From positions 1-64,000 of the forward strand of contig JAEEYP010000063.1 of NCBI GenBank assembly GCA_016288155.1: DNA of 64,000 bases, in the 5' to 3' direction. The position numbers and the translations under genes are program-made. Of this stretch, positions 34,587-43,037 are shown piece by piece. The notes under the pieces were generated by a model. It was not told the origin of the DNA and searched no databases. It saw only the letters and a program-made list of their open reading frames with translations. Source of the stretch: Clostridiales bacterium. GTDB lineage: Bacteria > Bacillota > Clostridia > Oscillospirales > CAG-272. How positions within the stretch are numbered: the stretch's first letter is position 1; each line of letters starts with the position of its first letter.

Positions 34587-36299
34587 ATGCTTCCATTCAA
34601 ACGATCCATTGCGCACGTGATCGCATGTGCCGCCGCTTCGCGCTGGCCGCATGCCGGTCTCACGGATGAAACGATCCTCGAAATGCTCGAGTACCCTCCC
34701 GACGACGGGATGGGGGATCTCGCGCTGCCGTGCTTCAAGCTGAGCCGCACGCTGCGCGCCGCGCCGCCGTCTATCGCCGCGGCGCTTGCCGAGGCGCTCG
34801 GCGATTTATCCGCCGCCGACGTATCGGCAGCGGGCGGATATCTGAACTTCCGCATGAGCCGTGCGTATCTGACGGATCACGTGCTCGCCTCCATTGAAGC
34901 ACGGGACGAGCGCTACGGCGCCGGTGAGAGCGGAGCGGGGAAGACGGTCGTGCTCGATTATTCCTCGCCCAACGTGTGCAAGCCGTTTCATATCGGTCAC
35001 CTCGGCACGACGGTCATCGGTCATTCGCTGAAGCTCATTCACGAATTCCTCGGCTACCGCTGCGTCGGCGTCAATTATCTGGGCGACTGGGGGACGCAGT
35101 TCGGCAAGCAGATCGTGGCATTCAAGCGCTGGGGCGACCGAGAGACCGTGGAAGCGGGCGGCTGTGACGAGCTGGTGCGTCTGTATGTGAAGTTCCACGA
35201 AGAGGCGGAAAAGGATCCCGCGCTGGAGGACGAGGCGAGAGCCGAATTCCACAAGCTGGAGACGGGCGACGAGGAAAATTATGCGCTTTGGAAATGGTTT
35301 GTCGACGTCTCGCTCGCGGAATACCAGAAAACCTACCGGCAGCTCGACATCAAGTTCGATTACTATCTCGGCGAATCATTCGCTGTCGATAAGGTACCTG
35401 CGCAGGTGGATCGGCTGCGCGATCTCGGCCTCCTGAAAATCGACGATGGTGCTTCGATCGTCGATCTCACGGAGTACAATATGCCTCCGTGCCTGATCCT
35501 TAAAAAGGATGGTTCGACCATCTATCATGCGCGTGATATTGCAACGGCCGTATACCGGAAAAACACGTATGATTTCGATTTGGCGATCTACGTCACCTCC
35601 GCTCAGCAGAGCCTGCATTTTGCGCAGTTGTTCAAGGTCCTCGAGCTGATGGGCTACGACTGGCACGACAAATTGGTTCACGTCCCCTACGGGACGGTCT
35701 CCGTGGACGGCGCCAAGCTGGCGACCCGTACCGGAAACGTTGTTCTGCTCAAAGATCTCTTCCGCCTTTCCATCGAAAAGGTGCGGGAGATCATGGAGGT
35801 AAAGAACCCGAATCTCGCCGACAAGGACGGCGTCGCCGAAGCGGTCGGCGTCGGGGCGATCATCTTCTACTATCTGTACAACAGCCGCATCAAAGACATC
35901 AACTTCACGCTGGAGCAGGCGCTCAGCTTTGAGGGGAGCACCGGACCGTACGCGCAGTACACCTACGCACGGACGTGCAGTATCCTCGAAAAGGCGGGCG
36001 GCGTGCCGGAGGAGGGGACGGTGCAGCTCACCGCACCGGAGGAATCCGCCTTGCTCGTCGTGCTTTCCAAATTTCCCGAGAAGGTCCAGACGGCCGCCGC
36101 ACAGTATGAGCCGTCCGTCATCACGCGGTATATCATCGAGGTGTGCACCGCGTTCAACCGGTTCTACCAGAATTGCCCGATCCTGTCGGCGGAGGACGCG
36201 GCGGTGCGCGCCGCGCGCGTCCGGCTTACCCGCGCCGCGGGGATCGTGCTCCGCAACGCGCTGCATCTCATCTGCCTCAAAACGCCGGAAAAGATCTGA
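34587..36299 (+). CDS. argS: Arginyl-tRNA synthetase
   Basis: A 570-residue class I synthetase: N-terminal additional domain, HIGH motif in KPFHIGHLGTT near residue 130, a degenerate KMSKS region (VDGAKLATRTGN), and the C-terminal DALR anticodon-binding domain starting near GSTGPYAQYTYAR. It charges tRNA-Arg. It is 9 nt downstream of prs. Argininosuccinate genes are far away at 60831-63488. Confidence 0.97.
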   Translation: MLPFKRSIAHVIACAAASRWPHAGLTDETILEMLEYPPDDGMGDLALPCFKLSRTLRAAPPSIAAALAEALGDLSAADVSAAGGYLNFRMSRAYLTDHVLASIEARDERYGAGESGAGKTVVLDYSSPNVCKPFHIGHLGTTVIGHSLKLIHEFLGYRCVGVNYLGDWGTQFGKQIVAFKRWGDRETVEAGGCDELVRLYVKFHEEAEKDPALEDEARAEFHKLETGDEENYALWKWFVDVSLAEYQKTYRQLDIKFDYYLGESFAVDKVPAQVDRLRDLGLLKIDDGASIVDLTEYNMPPCLILKKDGSTIYHARDIATAVYRKNTYDFDLAIYVTSAQQSLHFAQLFKVLELMGYDWHDKLVHVPYGTVSVDGAKLATRTGNVVLLKDLFRLSIEKVREIMEVKNPNLADKDGVAEAVGVGAIIFYYLYNSRIKDINFTLEQALSFEGSTGPYAQYTYARTCSILEKAGGVPEEGTVQLTAPEESALLVVLSKFPEKVQTAAAQYEPSVITRYIIEVCTAFNRFYQNCPILSAEDAAVRAARVRLTRAAGIVLRNALHLICLKTPEKI

Positions 36300-36350
36300 T
36301 ACGGAGCCGGAAGCATACACGAAGAAAAGCAGAAAAGAAAGGAATACAAT

Positions 36351-37082
36351 ATGTCAGGACACAGCAAATGGAACAATATCAAGAATAAAAAAGCGAAGAC
36401 CGACGCCCAGAAGGGCAAGGTATTCACGAAGATCGGCAAAGAGATCGCCATCGCCGTCCGCGAGGGCGGTCCGGATCCGAACGGGAACAGCAAGCTCCGC
36501 GAACTGATCGCCAAGGCGAAGGCGAACAACGTGCCGAACGACAACATCGACCGCGCTATCAAAAAGGCGAGCAGCGCCGGCGCCGTCGAGTACGAGGAGA
36601 TCATCTACGAGGGATATGGACCGAGCGGCGTCGCCGTGATCGTGGAGACCGCGACGGACAGCCGCAACCGCACCGCATCCGATATGCGCCACTATTTCGA
36701 CAAATACGGCGGAAATCTCGGACAGAACGGATGCGTTTCCTTCCTCTTTGAGGACAAAGGCGTGATCGTCATCCTCCGCGAAGACGGCGTCGACGAAGAC
36801 GCGCTCATGGAGGACGCGCTCGAAGCGGGCGCCGCCGACTTCTCCGCCGACGAAGAGGCGTTCGAGATCCTGACGGAAACGGACGATCTGTACGCCGTGC
36901 GCGACGCGCTCCAGGAAAAAGGCTACGTGATCGAATCCGCGGAGGAGGACAAGATCCCCTCGACGTACGTCACGCTCACCGCGGAGGAAGACATCAAGAA
37001 CATGCGCCTTCTTCTCGAACATCTGGACGACTGCGACGACGTCAGCGAAGTATACCATAACTGGGAGAACGAGGAAGAATAA
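36351..37082 (+). CDS. yebC: YebC/PmpR-family protein (TACO1 homologue)
   Basis: 243 residues with the invariant start MSGHSKWNNIKNKKAKTDA and the three-domain YebC fold; the middle has YEGYGPSGVAVIVE. YebC proteins were described as transcription regulators and more recently as translation factors easing ribosome stalling at proline-rich stretches. The next gene encodes a Pro/Gln-rich protein, perhaps by coincidence. AAAGGA precedes the ATG. Confidence 0.96.
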   Translation: MSGHSKWNNIKNKKAKTDAQKGKVFTKIGKEIAIAVREGGPDPNGNSKLRELIAKAKANNVPNDNIDRAIKKASSAGAVEYEEIIYEGYGPSGVAVIVETATDSRNRTASDMRHYFDKYGGNLGQNGCVSFLFEDKGVIVILREDGVDEDALMEDALEAGAADFSADEEAFEILTETDDLYAVRDALQEKGYVIESAEEDKIPSTYVTLTAEEDIKNMRLLLEHLDDCDDVSEVYHNWENEEE

Positions 37083-37162
37083 TCGATTTGCCCGCATAGG
37101 TTATTACGGGACCGAGCGGCTGTCAGCCGTGATCCGTTCCGATGAAATAAGGAGGAAATACT

Positions 37163-37963
37163 ATGGCAAAATTCTGCTCGAACTGCGGAAAAGAACTGGA
37201 ACCCGGCGCGACCGCCTGCCCGGAATGCGGCGCCGAGGTCCCGCAGCAGCAGACCGCACAGCAGACGCAGCCGGATGCACCGGACAGTGCCGAGAAGAAG
37301 GAAACGCCGGATGCCGCCGAGCCCGCCGCCGTTCAGCCGGAAGCATCGAAGACGCCCGATACGGCGCCTCAGCTCACGCTGACGCCGAACGTCTACGGAC
37401 AGCAAAGTCAGCAGCCGCAGTCTTTCGGACAGCAGCAGCCCGCACAGCAGCAGTCGCCTCAGTCCTTCGGTCAGCCGCAGCAATCCGGTCAGCCGCAGTC
37501 TTTTGCTCAGCCGCCGAAGCCGGAGCAGCAGCAGTTCCGTCAGCCGCAGCAGCCCGCACAGCAGCCGCCGCAGGGACAGCCGATCCAGAATATGCAGAAT
37601 CCGACACCCGTGATCGTACCGAACGCACCCGTGCAGCCCATGCCCGTGCCGAACGAATTCGATCCGGAGGAGGCGAAGCGCGTCAAACCGCTGAGCACCG
37701 CGTCGTATTTCTGGCTGATGTTCCTGTTTGCCGTTCCGCTGATCGGTTTCATTGCCTGCCTCATCATGGCGTTTGCCGCCAAAAATGAGAACAGAAAGCA
37801 TTTTGCCCGCTCCATTTTGATCTGGATACTCGTCGGTCTGATCATTTCCGGAGTGATCGCGCTCGTCGGTGCGATCTTCGGTCAGACGCTTCTCCAGAAT
37901 CTCGGCGTATCGGACGTTTCCGGCATACCCGATCTGCTCCAGCAGCTCTTCGGCGGCATGTAA
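37163..37963 (+). CDS. Zinc-ribbon protein with Gln/Pro-rich linker and membrane domain
   Basis: 266 residues in three parts: an N-terminal zinc ribbon (CSNCGKELEPGATACPECG, CxxC-x12-CxxC), a low-complexity linker (about residues 28-165) with near-repeats such as QPQSFGQ, and two C-terminal hydrophobic segments (FWLMFLFAVPLIGFIACLIM and ILVGLIISGVIALVGAIFG). The ribbon is probably cytosolic and the membrane part an anchor. GGAGG precedes the ATG. It is followed 66 nt later by a related smaller protein. The function is unknown. Confidence 0.85.
   Translation: MAKFCSNCGKELEPGATACPECGAEVPQQQTAQQTQPDAPDSAEKKETPDAAEPAAVQPEASKTPDTAPQLTLTPNVYGQQSQQPQSFGQQQPAQQQSPQSFGQPQQSGQPQSFAQPPKPEQQQFRQPQQPAQQPPQGQPIQNMQNPTPVIVPNAPVQPMPVPNEFDPEEAKRVKPLSTASYFWLMFLFAVPLIGFIACLIMAFAAKNENRKHFARSILIWILVGLIISGVIALVGAIFGQTLLQNLGVSDVSGIPDLLQQLFGGM
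37401..37593 (+). repeat. Gln/Pro codon repeat tract
   Basis: CAG- and CCG-rich imperfect repeats encode QPQSFGQ-like units (three near copies of PQSF followed by GQ or AQ). The tract is in frame within the zinc-ribbon gene and likely varies in length between strains. Confidence 0.75.
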
Positions 37964-38029
37964 ACCACCGAAGTTCCCCTTACGGTTCCCCTTATCTTCC
38001 ATACATCATTTTTTAAAAGGAGAAATATC

Positions 38030-38500
38030 ATGATCACCTGCAAGAATTGCGGCACACAGCTCGACGACTCGGCGAAGGTCTGCCCCAACTGCGGCGCACA
38101 GATCGAGGCGGCAGCCTCTCTTGACAGCAAGGTCGCAGAACTCAACAACACGAAGGATTACACCTCCGAGATGGATCCGCAGGACATCGAGAACAATAAG
38201 GTCATGGGCATCCTCGCCTATCTGTTCTGGCTCGTCCTGATCCCGATCTTTGCTGCGAAGGATTCCAAGTTTGCCCGCTTCCACGTCAATCAGGGTCTTG
38301 TCCTTGCGATCGCGGAGCTCGCTTTGATCGTTATCTCCAGCGTTCTCGGCTGGATCCCGGTGGTCGGCACGATCATCTCCATCATCACCTGGGTCGCCAA
38401 CGTCGGCTGCTTCATCCTTTCGATCCTCGGCATCATCAACGCCGTCAACGGCAAGGCCAAAGAGCTCCCCGTGATCGGTTCCTTCCGCATTCTGAAGTAA
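38030..38500 (+). CDS. Zinc-ribbon protein with DUF4870-like membrane domain
   Basis: 156 residues: zinc ribbon CKNCGTQLDDSAKVCPNCG at the N-terminus, a short linker, then three hydrophobic segments in a DUF4870/Tic20-like arrangement (MGILAYLFWLVLIPIFAAK, FHVNQGLVLAIAELALIVIS, ILSILGIINAVNGK). Such proteins are common in Clostridia and of unknown role. AAAAGGAG precedes the ATG. The pair with the preceding gene suggests a shared membrane complex (inference). A strong terminator follows. Confidence 0.85.
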   Translation: MITCKNCGTQLDDSAKVCPNCGAQIEAAASLDSKVAELNNTKDYTSEMDPQDIENNKVMGILAYLFWLVLIPIFAAKDSKFARFHVNQGLVLAIAELALIVISSVLGWIPVVGTIISIITWVANVGCFILSILGIINAVNGKAKELPVIGSFRILK

Positions 38501-38518
38501 TCGCCTTCTTTACCCAAA

Positions 38519-38552
38519 AAGTCTCCCGGTTTTGCCGGGAGACTTCTTTTTT
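38519..38552. terminator. Bidirectional terminator between zinc-ribbon gene and sigG
   Basis: AAGTCTCCCGG (38519-38529), loop TTTTG, CCGGGAGACTT (38535-38545), then C and six T on the plus strand. On the minus strand it is followed by UUUGGG, so it ends both convergent units. Confidence 0.93.
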
Positions 38553-38555
38553 GCC

Positions 38556-39329
38556 TCACATCTGTTTTCTGATCCGCTCAAGCGCTCCCTTTTCGAGACG
38601 CGAGACCTGCGCCTGAGAGATCCCGATCTCGGAGGCGATCTCCATCTGCGTCTTTCCGCGAAAAAAACGCAGTTGGATGATGCGCTTTTCCCGTTCCGTC
38701 AGACGGCGCATCGCTTCACGCAGCGCGATGTTTTCCAGCCACGTTTCATCGGAGGAGCTTTCGTCCCGGATCTGATCCATGACGTAGATCGAGTCGCCGC
38801 CGTCGTTATAGACCGGATCGTACAGGGAAACCGGCTCGACGATCGCTTCGATCGCCTGGTATACGTCGCTTTCCTTTTCGCGGAGTTCCTCGGCGATCTG
38901 GGAAACGGTCGGTTCCGCGTTCAGGGATATCGAGAGGCGCTCCCGCGCCTGCAGCGCGCGGTAGGCAAGATCCCTGACGGAACGGCTGACGCGGATCGTA
39001 TTGTAATCCCGCAGATACCGCCGGATCTCTCCGACGATCATCGGTACCGCGTACGTGCTGAATTTTACCTCCATGGAGAGATCGAAATTGTCGATCGCCT
39101 TGATCAGTCCGATGCATCCGACCTGAAACAGATCGTCCATGCTTTCCCGACGATTCGTAAAGCGCTGGATGATGCTGAGGACGAGCCGGAGATTTCCGTC
39201 GATCAGCTTCTGCCGCGCTTCCCCGTCGCCTTTCTGTGCCCGGACGAGCAGTTCGCGTTTTTCCTCGACGGTCAGCACGGGGAGTTTTGCGGTGTTGACG
39301 CCGCAGATCTCGACCTTGTTATAGTACAT
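38556..39329 (-). CDS. sigG: RNA polymerase forespore sigma factor SigG
   Basis: 257 residues. The N-terminal NKVEICGVNTAKLPVL is diagnostic for sigma-G (it contacts anti-sigma factors CsfB/SpoIIAB in Bacillus). Region 2 is NGNLRLVLSIIQRFTN...DDLFQVGCIGLIKAIDNFD and region 4 ends ISQAQVSRLEKGALERI. Sigma-G runs late forespore genes. The ATG at 39329 has GAGG 5 nt upstream, but SD and start lie in the 3' arm of a large inverted repeat. It is downstream of spoIVB; the usual sigE/spoIIGA neighbours are absent. Confidence 0.96.
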   Translation of the reverse strand: MYYNKVEICGVNTAKLPVLTVEEKRELLVRAQKGDGEARQKLIDGNLRLVLSIIQRFTNRRESMDDLFQVGCIGLIKAIDNFDLSMEVKFSTYAVPMIVGEIRRYLRDYNTIRVSRSVRDLAYRALQARERLSISLNAEPTVSQIAEELREKESDVYQAIEAIVEPVSLYDPVYNDGGDSIYVMDQIRDESSSDETWLENIALREAMRRLTEREKRIIQLRFFRGKTQMEIASEIGISQAQVSRLEKGALERIRKQM

Positions 39330-39379
39330 ACGCGCCTCGCAATACGATTTCTGTACTCCAGTATTGCCGGGGCGCGTAT
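39328..39379 (-). promoter_or_regulatory. Hairpin sequestering the sigG ribosome-binding site
   Basis: Read on the minus strand, ATACGCGCC (39379-39371) pairs perfectly with GGCGCGTAT (39336-39328), and GCAATAC (39367-39361) with GTATTGC (39345-39339), with a small internal loop and a 15-nt end loop. The 3' arm contains the GAGG SD (39338-39335) and the AT of the ATG start. No U tract follows, so it is not a terminator. Confidence 0.8.
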
Positions 39380-39389
39380 TTGTTTATTC
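39359..39389 (-). promoter_or_regulatory. Candidate sigma-F promoter of sigG
   Basis: Minus strand GAATA (39389-39385; one mismatch to GYWTA), 16-nt spacer, GGCAATACTG (39368-39359; full match to GGNRANANTR). The predicted start near 39352 lies past the 5' arm of the sigG hairpin, so this transcript cannot form it. The -35 overlaps the spoIVB stop codon. Confidence 0.6.
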
Positions 39390-40626
39390 AGTTTCCTTCC
39401 TGCCTCATATTGCCATTCGTCTTCGCTTCCTGTACCGCACGGAGCATGTTCTCGATATAGATCCCGTATCCTTTGGCGGGGTTGTTGATCAGGACGTGAG
39501 TTACGGCGCCGATAAGCCGTCCGTTCTGCAGAAGCGGAGAACCGCTCATTCCCTGGACGATCCCGCCGGTCTTTTCAAGCAGCTCCGGATCCGTTACGGT
39601 GATCTCCATGTTTTTGTCGCCGCTTCCGTTTTTGATCTTCCGGATCGTGACGCTGTATTCCTTCGCCCCGTTTTCGTCCACCGTACAGAGCAGCGTCGCT
39701 TCGCCGTCGAGGATCTCTTCTTTCATTGCGATCGGTACGGCGGTTTCTTCACAGACGTTCACCGGCAATTCCGTCAGTACTCCGAACACGCCCTGCGCCG
39801 CGTTCATGTTCAGTACTCCGATCCTGCCGGAAGAAAACTGCCCCCGTAGCTCTCCCGGCGAACCGGGGGCGCCTTTCCGTATGCCGCGGATCTCCGCGTG
39901 CACGACAACGCCGCGCGATATCGGAAGCAGCGCTCCGGTCGCCGTATCGCAGATCCCGTGACCGAGTCCGGCAAACTCGCCGCTTTCCGGCTCGATATAC
40001 GTGATCGTACCGATCCCGGCGATGCTGTCTCGTACCCACATGCCCGTCCGGTATGCTCCGTCTGTGACGGATAGCTGCGGCGTTACGCGGAATACGCGGT
40101 ATTCCTCGCCGCGTCGGACCGTAAATTCCATTTCCTTACCCTCTGACTGCGCGACCGCCTGCGCCAGCTCCTCCGCGGAATATACGATTTTTCCGTCGAT
40201 CTTCATAATGATGTCCGACGGGCGGATCCCGGCGTCATATGCGGGTTGGCAGACGCCGCCCTGTGAATCGACGTCGCCGACAGCCGTGACGAGCAGTCCG
40301 CCGGCGAATATCTTGGCGCCGAACGGCATCCCACCCGGACACAGCCGCGTCTCTTCCAGATACGATACGTCGATATGCTTGAGCGGGACCACGCCGAACA
40401 GACGGGCGGAGCAGCTGAACGCCCGGTATTCGGTGAGTGAGACCGCCGCTTCTTTTTCATCCGACGTTACTGTATACCACTGCCATGCCGGCAGCGAATC
40501 GCCGCGGCGCAGTGTGATCCGGTCGTCGATCTGATAATCCGCCGCGCCGAGGATCAGCGCCGCCGTCACGAGTACGGCGAGCATCCACCGCAGCGGACCT
40601 GTCCTTGCTTGTTTCATCATTTTCAT
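39388..40626 (-). CDS. spoIVB: SpoIVB serine peptidase
   Basis: 412 residues: one N-terminal membrane segment, a PDZ domain (about 110-180, with AYDAGIRPSDIIMKIDG), and an S55 peptidase domain with the His in FAGLGHGICD and the catalytic Ser in VQGMSGSPLLQNGRLIG near residue 361. SpoIVB is secreted from the forespore and cleaves SpoIVFA to switch on pro-sigma-K processing in the mother cell. In-frame ATGs at 40626, 40620 and 40617 are all possible; the SD is weak. In Bacillus it precedes spo0A; here sigG follows. Confidence 0.94.
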   Translation of the reverse strand: MKMMKQARTGPLRWMLAVLVTAALILGAADYQIDDRITLRRGDSLPAWQWYTVTSDEKEAAVSLTEYRAFSCSARLFGVVPLKHIDVSYLEETRLCPGGMPFGAKIFAGGLLVTAVGDVDSQGGVCQPAYDAGIRPSDIIMKIDGKIVYSAEELAQAVAQSEGKEMEFTVRRGEEYRVFRVTPQLSVTDGAYRTGMWVRDSIAGIGTITYIEPESGEFAGLGHGICDTATGALLPISRGVVVHAEIRGIRKGAPGSPGELRGQFSSGRIGVLNMNAAQGVFGVLTELPVNVCEETAVPIAMKEEILDGEATLLCTVDENGAKEYSVTIRKIKNGSGDKNMEITVTDPELLEKTGGIVQGMSGSPLLQNGRLIGAVTHVLINNPAKGYGIYIENMLRAVQEAKTNGNMRQEGN

Positions 40627-40678
40627 CCGCCGTGAGGCGGAGCCCCCGTTTTTCAGAATGAACTTTTTCGTCCTCGCT

Positions 40679-40707
40679 TACTATGTGCCGCCGTGCGGAA
40701 ATTATGA
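40679..40707 (-). promoter_or_regulatory. Possible forespore (sigma-G-like) promoter of spoIVB
   Basis: Minus strand TCATA (40707-40703), 17-nt spacer, CATAGTA (40685-40679), near the sigma-G pattern GHATR and CATNHTA with one mismatch in each box. It is 53 nt before the spoIVB start. Confidence 0.3.
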
Positions 40708-40806
40708 ATTACAATATTACTTGACTCAGTATATTACTGCCTGTGCTTCCGCATACGGCGGAAAAGCGGAAGTTATTATTTTTTTGCTGAAAAAGCGGAA
40801 AAGGGT

Positions 40807-40835
40807 TTGAAATGCGCGCCGTTATGTGATAAAAT
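40807..40835 (+). promoter_or_regulatory. Promoter of cdaA-cdaR
   Basis: TTGAAA (40807-40812), 17-nt spacer, TAAAAT (40830-40835), 29 nt before cdaA. The rest of 40627-40864 holds only this and the spoIVB promoter region. Confidence 0.75.
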
Positions 40836-40864
40836 AATAATGAATACATCGTTTGGAGGAGTTT

Positions 40865-41779
40865 ATGCTTCCGACATGGTTGACGGACACGGCGGAAAGT
40901 GTTCTCAGGACGATCAAGGCGATCACGTTCTTTGACGTTCTGGATATTTTGGGCGTCACGTTCGTGCTTTATTATGCCTATAAGTTTATCCGTGATCGCC
41001 GTGCGGGAAAGCTTGCGGTCGGTGTCGTGCTCATCATTGCCTTCCTGCTTTTGAGCAATCTTTTGAATATGCATGCCATGCTGTTCATCCTCCAGAATTT
41101 CTTCCAGGTCGGTCTGATCACGCTCGTCGTCGTTTTTCAGCCGGAGCTGCGTTCCGTTCTTGAAAAGATGGGCGGGGAATCGCTGCGCGGGATCCGGAGC
41201 ATCGGCGAATCGAAGGAAGCCGCGAATCTGCGCGCGATGACGGAGTCCGTTTCCGCCGCCGCTGCCGATATGTCGGAAAGCAAGACCGGCGCGCTGATCG
41301 TTCTGGAACGCTCGACGAAGCTCGGCGATCTGATCCTTACCGGGACCGTCATCAACGCGGATCCAACTCCGTTTCTGATAAAAAATATTTTCTTCAACAA
41401 GGCGCCGCTCCATGACGGCGCGCTGATCGTCCGCGACGGCAGACTGTATGCGGCGGGGTGTCTGCTCCCGCTGTCGACGAATCCGGATATCGTCAAGGAT
41501 CTCGGTACGCGGCACCGCGCCGCCATCGGTATGAGCGAGAACAGCGACGCCGTTGTGATCGTCGTCTCCGAGGAGACCGGACTTATTTCCGTCGCGTATG
41601 AAGGAAAACTGAAGCGCGGCTTCGATCGCGCCACGCTTCTCGACGAACTGAACCGGTACATGCTCCCGAAGGAAGAAAGACTGGTGGACAAGGCGCGCAG
41701 CCGTTTGACCCGATCCCAATCGTCCGCGGAGCGTTCCCGGAACGGCAAGAAGGAGGACAGAACGCATGGCGCAGAATGA
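40865..41779 (+). CDS. cdaA: Diadenylate cyclase CdaA
   Basis: 304 residues: three N-terminal membrane helices, then a DAC domain with the catalytic LHDGALIV and GTRHRAAIG motifs near residues 180-220. It makes cyclic di-AMP from two ATP, controlling potassium and osmolyte uptake and wall homeostasis. The C-terminus is a basic, Ser-rich tail. The ATG at 40865 follows GGAGG by 5 nt. cdaR overlaps it by 14 nt; glmM, usually third in this operon, is missing here. Confidence 0.96.
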   Translation: MLPTWLTDTAESVLRTIKAITFFDVLDILGVTFVLYYAYKFIRDRRAGKLAVGVVLIIAFLLLSNLLNMHAMLFILQNFFQVGLITLVVVFQPELRSVLEKMGGESLRGIRSIGESKEAANLRAMTESVSAAAADMSESKTGALIVLERSTKLGDLILTGTVINADPTPFLIKNIFFNKAPLHDGALIVRDGRLYAAGCLLPLSTNPDIVKDLGTRHRAAIGMSENSDAVVIVVSEETGLISVAYEGKLKRGFDRATLLDELNRYMLPKEERLVDKARSRLTRSQSSAERSRNGKKEDRTHGAE

Positions 41780-43037
41780 CCGCAACGTTTCCGTCGTCAG
41801 TCTACGTGACGTTTCCGCCGCGAAGCCGAAGTTCGGCAACTGGATCGCCAAGGGCGTTTGCCTCCTGATCGCATTCTTTATCTGGCTGTACGTTATGCAG
41901 ATCGACAATCCGGGACATCAGGAAACGTATTATTCCGTTATGGTGTCGCTGACGAACTCTTCCGTTCTGGAAGGGGCGCACGGTCTGTCCGTGTACAGCG
42001 GATACGGCAATACCGTCGACGTGACCGTGATCGGGCAGCAGAGCGTTCTCAATAAGCTGACCGCAGAGGATTTTTACGCCACGGCGGATCTTTCCGCCAT
42101 CACGGAAGCCGGATTCTCCGACCTGCCGGTGAACGTGGAGCTTCCGAGCGGCGTTTCGCTCGTTTCCGTGTCGCAGAACACGATCCCCGTGTACTGTGAC
42201 GAGAAATCCAGCAAGGTCGTCGGCGTTCGCGCGCGCATTTCGCAGTTTATGATGGCGAGTCACCTTGAGATGGGTGAACTCGAACCGGAATACGATACCG
42301 TTGCGGTCACCGGTCCGAAGGAGGCGCTCGACGCGATCGATTACGCGCAGATCACGCTGGAGCTCGGATCGGTTTCCGCTTCCATGACCGCCTCGGGAAA
42401 ACTGTATCTTGTCGATCATGCGGGAAACCGCATCGACAATCCGTATCTGAAGCTCTCCCGCTCCGAGGTCACCGTGCAGATCCCGGTGTATACCACGAAG
42501 ACTTTGCCGCTGACCGTGAATTATAAATACGGGTACTACAACAGCGATACGGTGCGCGTCGCGCTTTCGCCGTCTACGCTTACCGTTCGCGGCGATCCGG
42601 CTGTGATCGACCGGCTTTCCGAGCTTGTCGTTGCAACGATCGACGAGAAAAAGATCGCCGGCGATTCCACGCAGCTCGTTCCGCTGAATTTTGAGGACGG
42701 CATCACGGCGGCGGACGGCACGGAAAACGTACTTCTGACCATCACGCACGTCGGTACGTACACCGCGGTTTTTTCCGTCACCGATATCGACGTGACCGGA
42801 GCGGTCGGTATCCGCTATGAGATCCTCGATACGTCGCTGTCCGTGACGGTGCGCGGAACACTCGAGCAGCTCAGCCGTCTCCGTTCGACGGATTTTTCCG
42901 CCGTGATCGATCTGAGCGGCTACACGGCGGATTCGTCCGGCGTGATCCGCGAGCCTGCCGTGATCCGCATCGATTCCGTTTATGCGGACGGCGTGTATGA
43001 GGTCGGCGAGTATTCCGTACAGGTGAAACTGAATTGA
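41766..43037 (+). CDS. cdaR: CdaR, YbbR-domain regulator of CdaA
   Basis: 423 residues: an N-terminal membrane helix (GVCLLIAFFIWLYVM) and about four extracytoplasmic YbbR repeats rich in Val and Thr, for example YNSDTVRVALSPSTLTVRG. CdaR binds CdaA from outside the membrane and tunes c-di-AMP synthesis. It starts inside cdaA (14-nt overlap) with GGAGG within the cdaA end, so the two are coupled. Confidence 0.94.
   Translation: MAQNDRNVSVVSLRDVSAAKPKFGNWIAKGVCLLIAFFIWLYVMQIDNPGHQETYYSVMVSLTNSSVLEGAHGLSVYSGYGNTVDVTVIGQQSVLNKLTAEDFYATADLSAITEAGFSDLPVNVELPSGVSLVSVSQNTIPVYCDEKSSKVVGVRARISQFMMASHLEMGELEPEYDTVAVTGPKEALDAIDYAQITLELGSVSASMTASGKLYLVDHAGNRIDNPYLKLSRSEVTVQIPVYTTKTLPLTVNYKYGYYNSDTVRVALSPSTLTVRGDPAVIDRLSELVVATIDEKKIAGDSTQLVPLNFEDGITAADGTENVLLTITHVGTYTAVFSVTDIDVTGAVGIRYEILDTSLSVTVRGTLEQLSRLRSTDFSAVIDLSGYTADSSGVIREPAVIRIDSVYADGVYEVGEYSVQVKLN

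Noticed and set aside
39328-39379. Terminator between spoIVB and sigG
   Set aside because: The inverted repeat has no U tract and its 3' arm is the sigG SD and start codon, so translational masking fits better.
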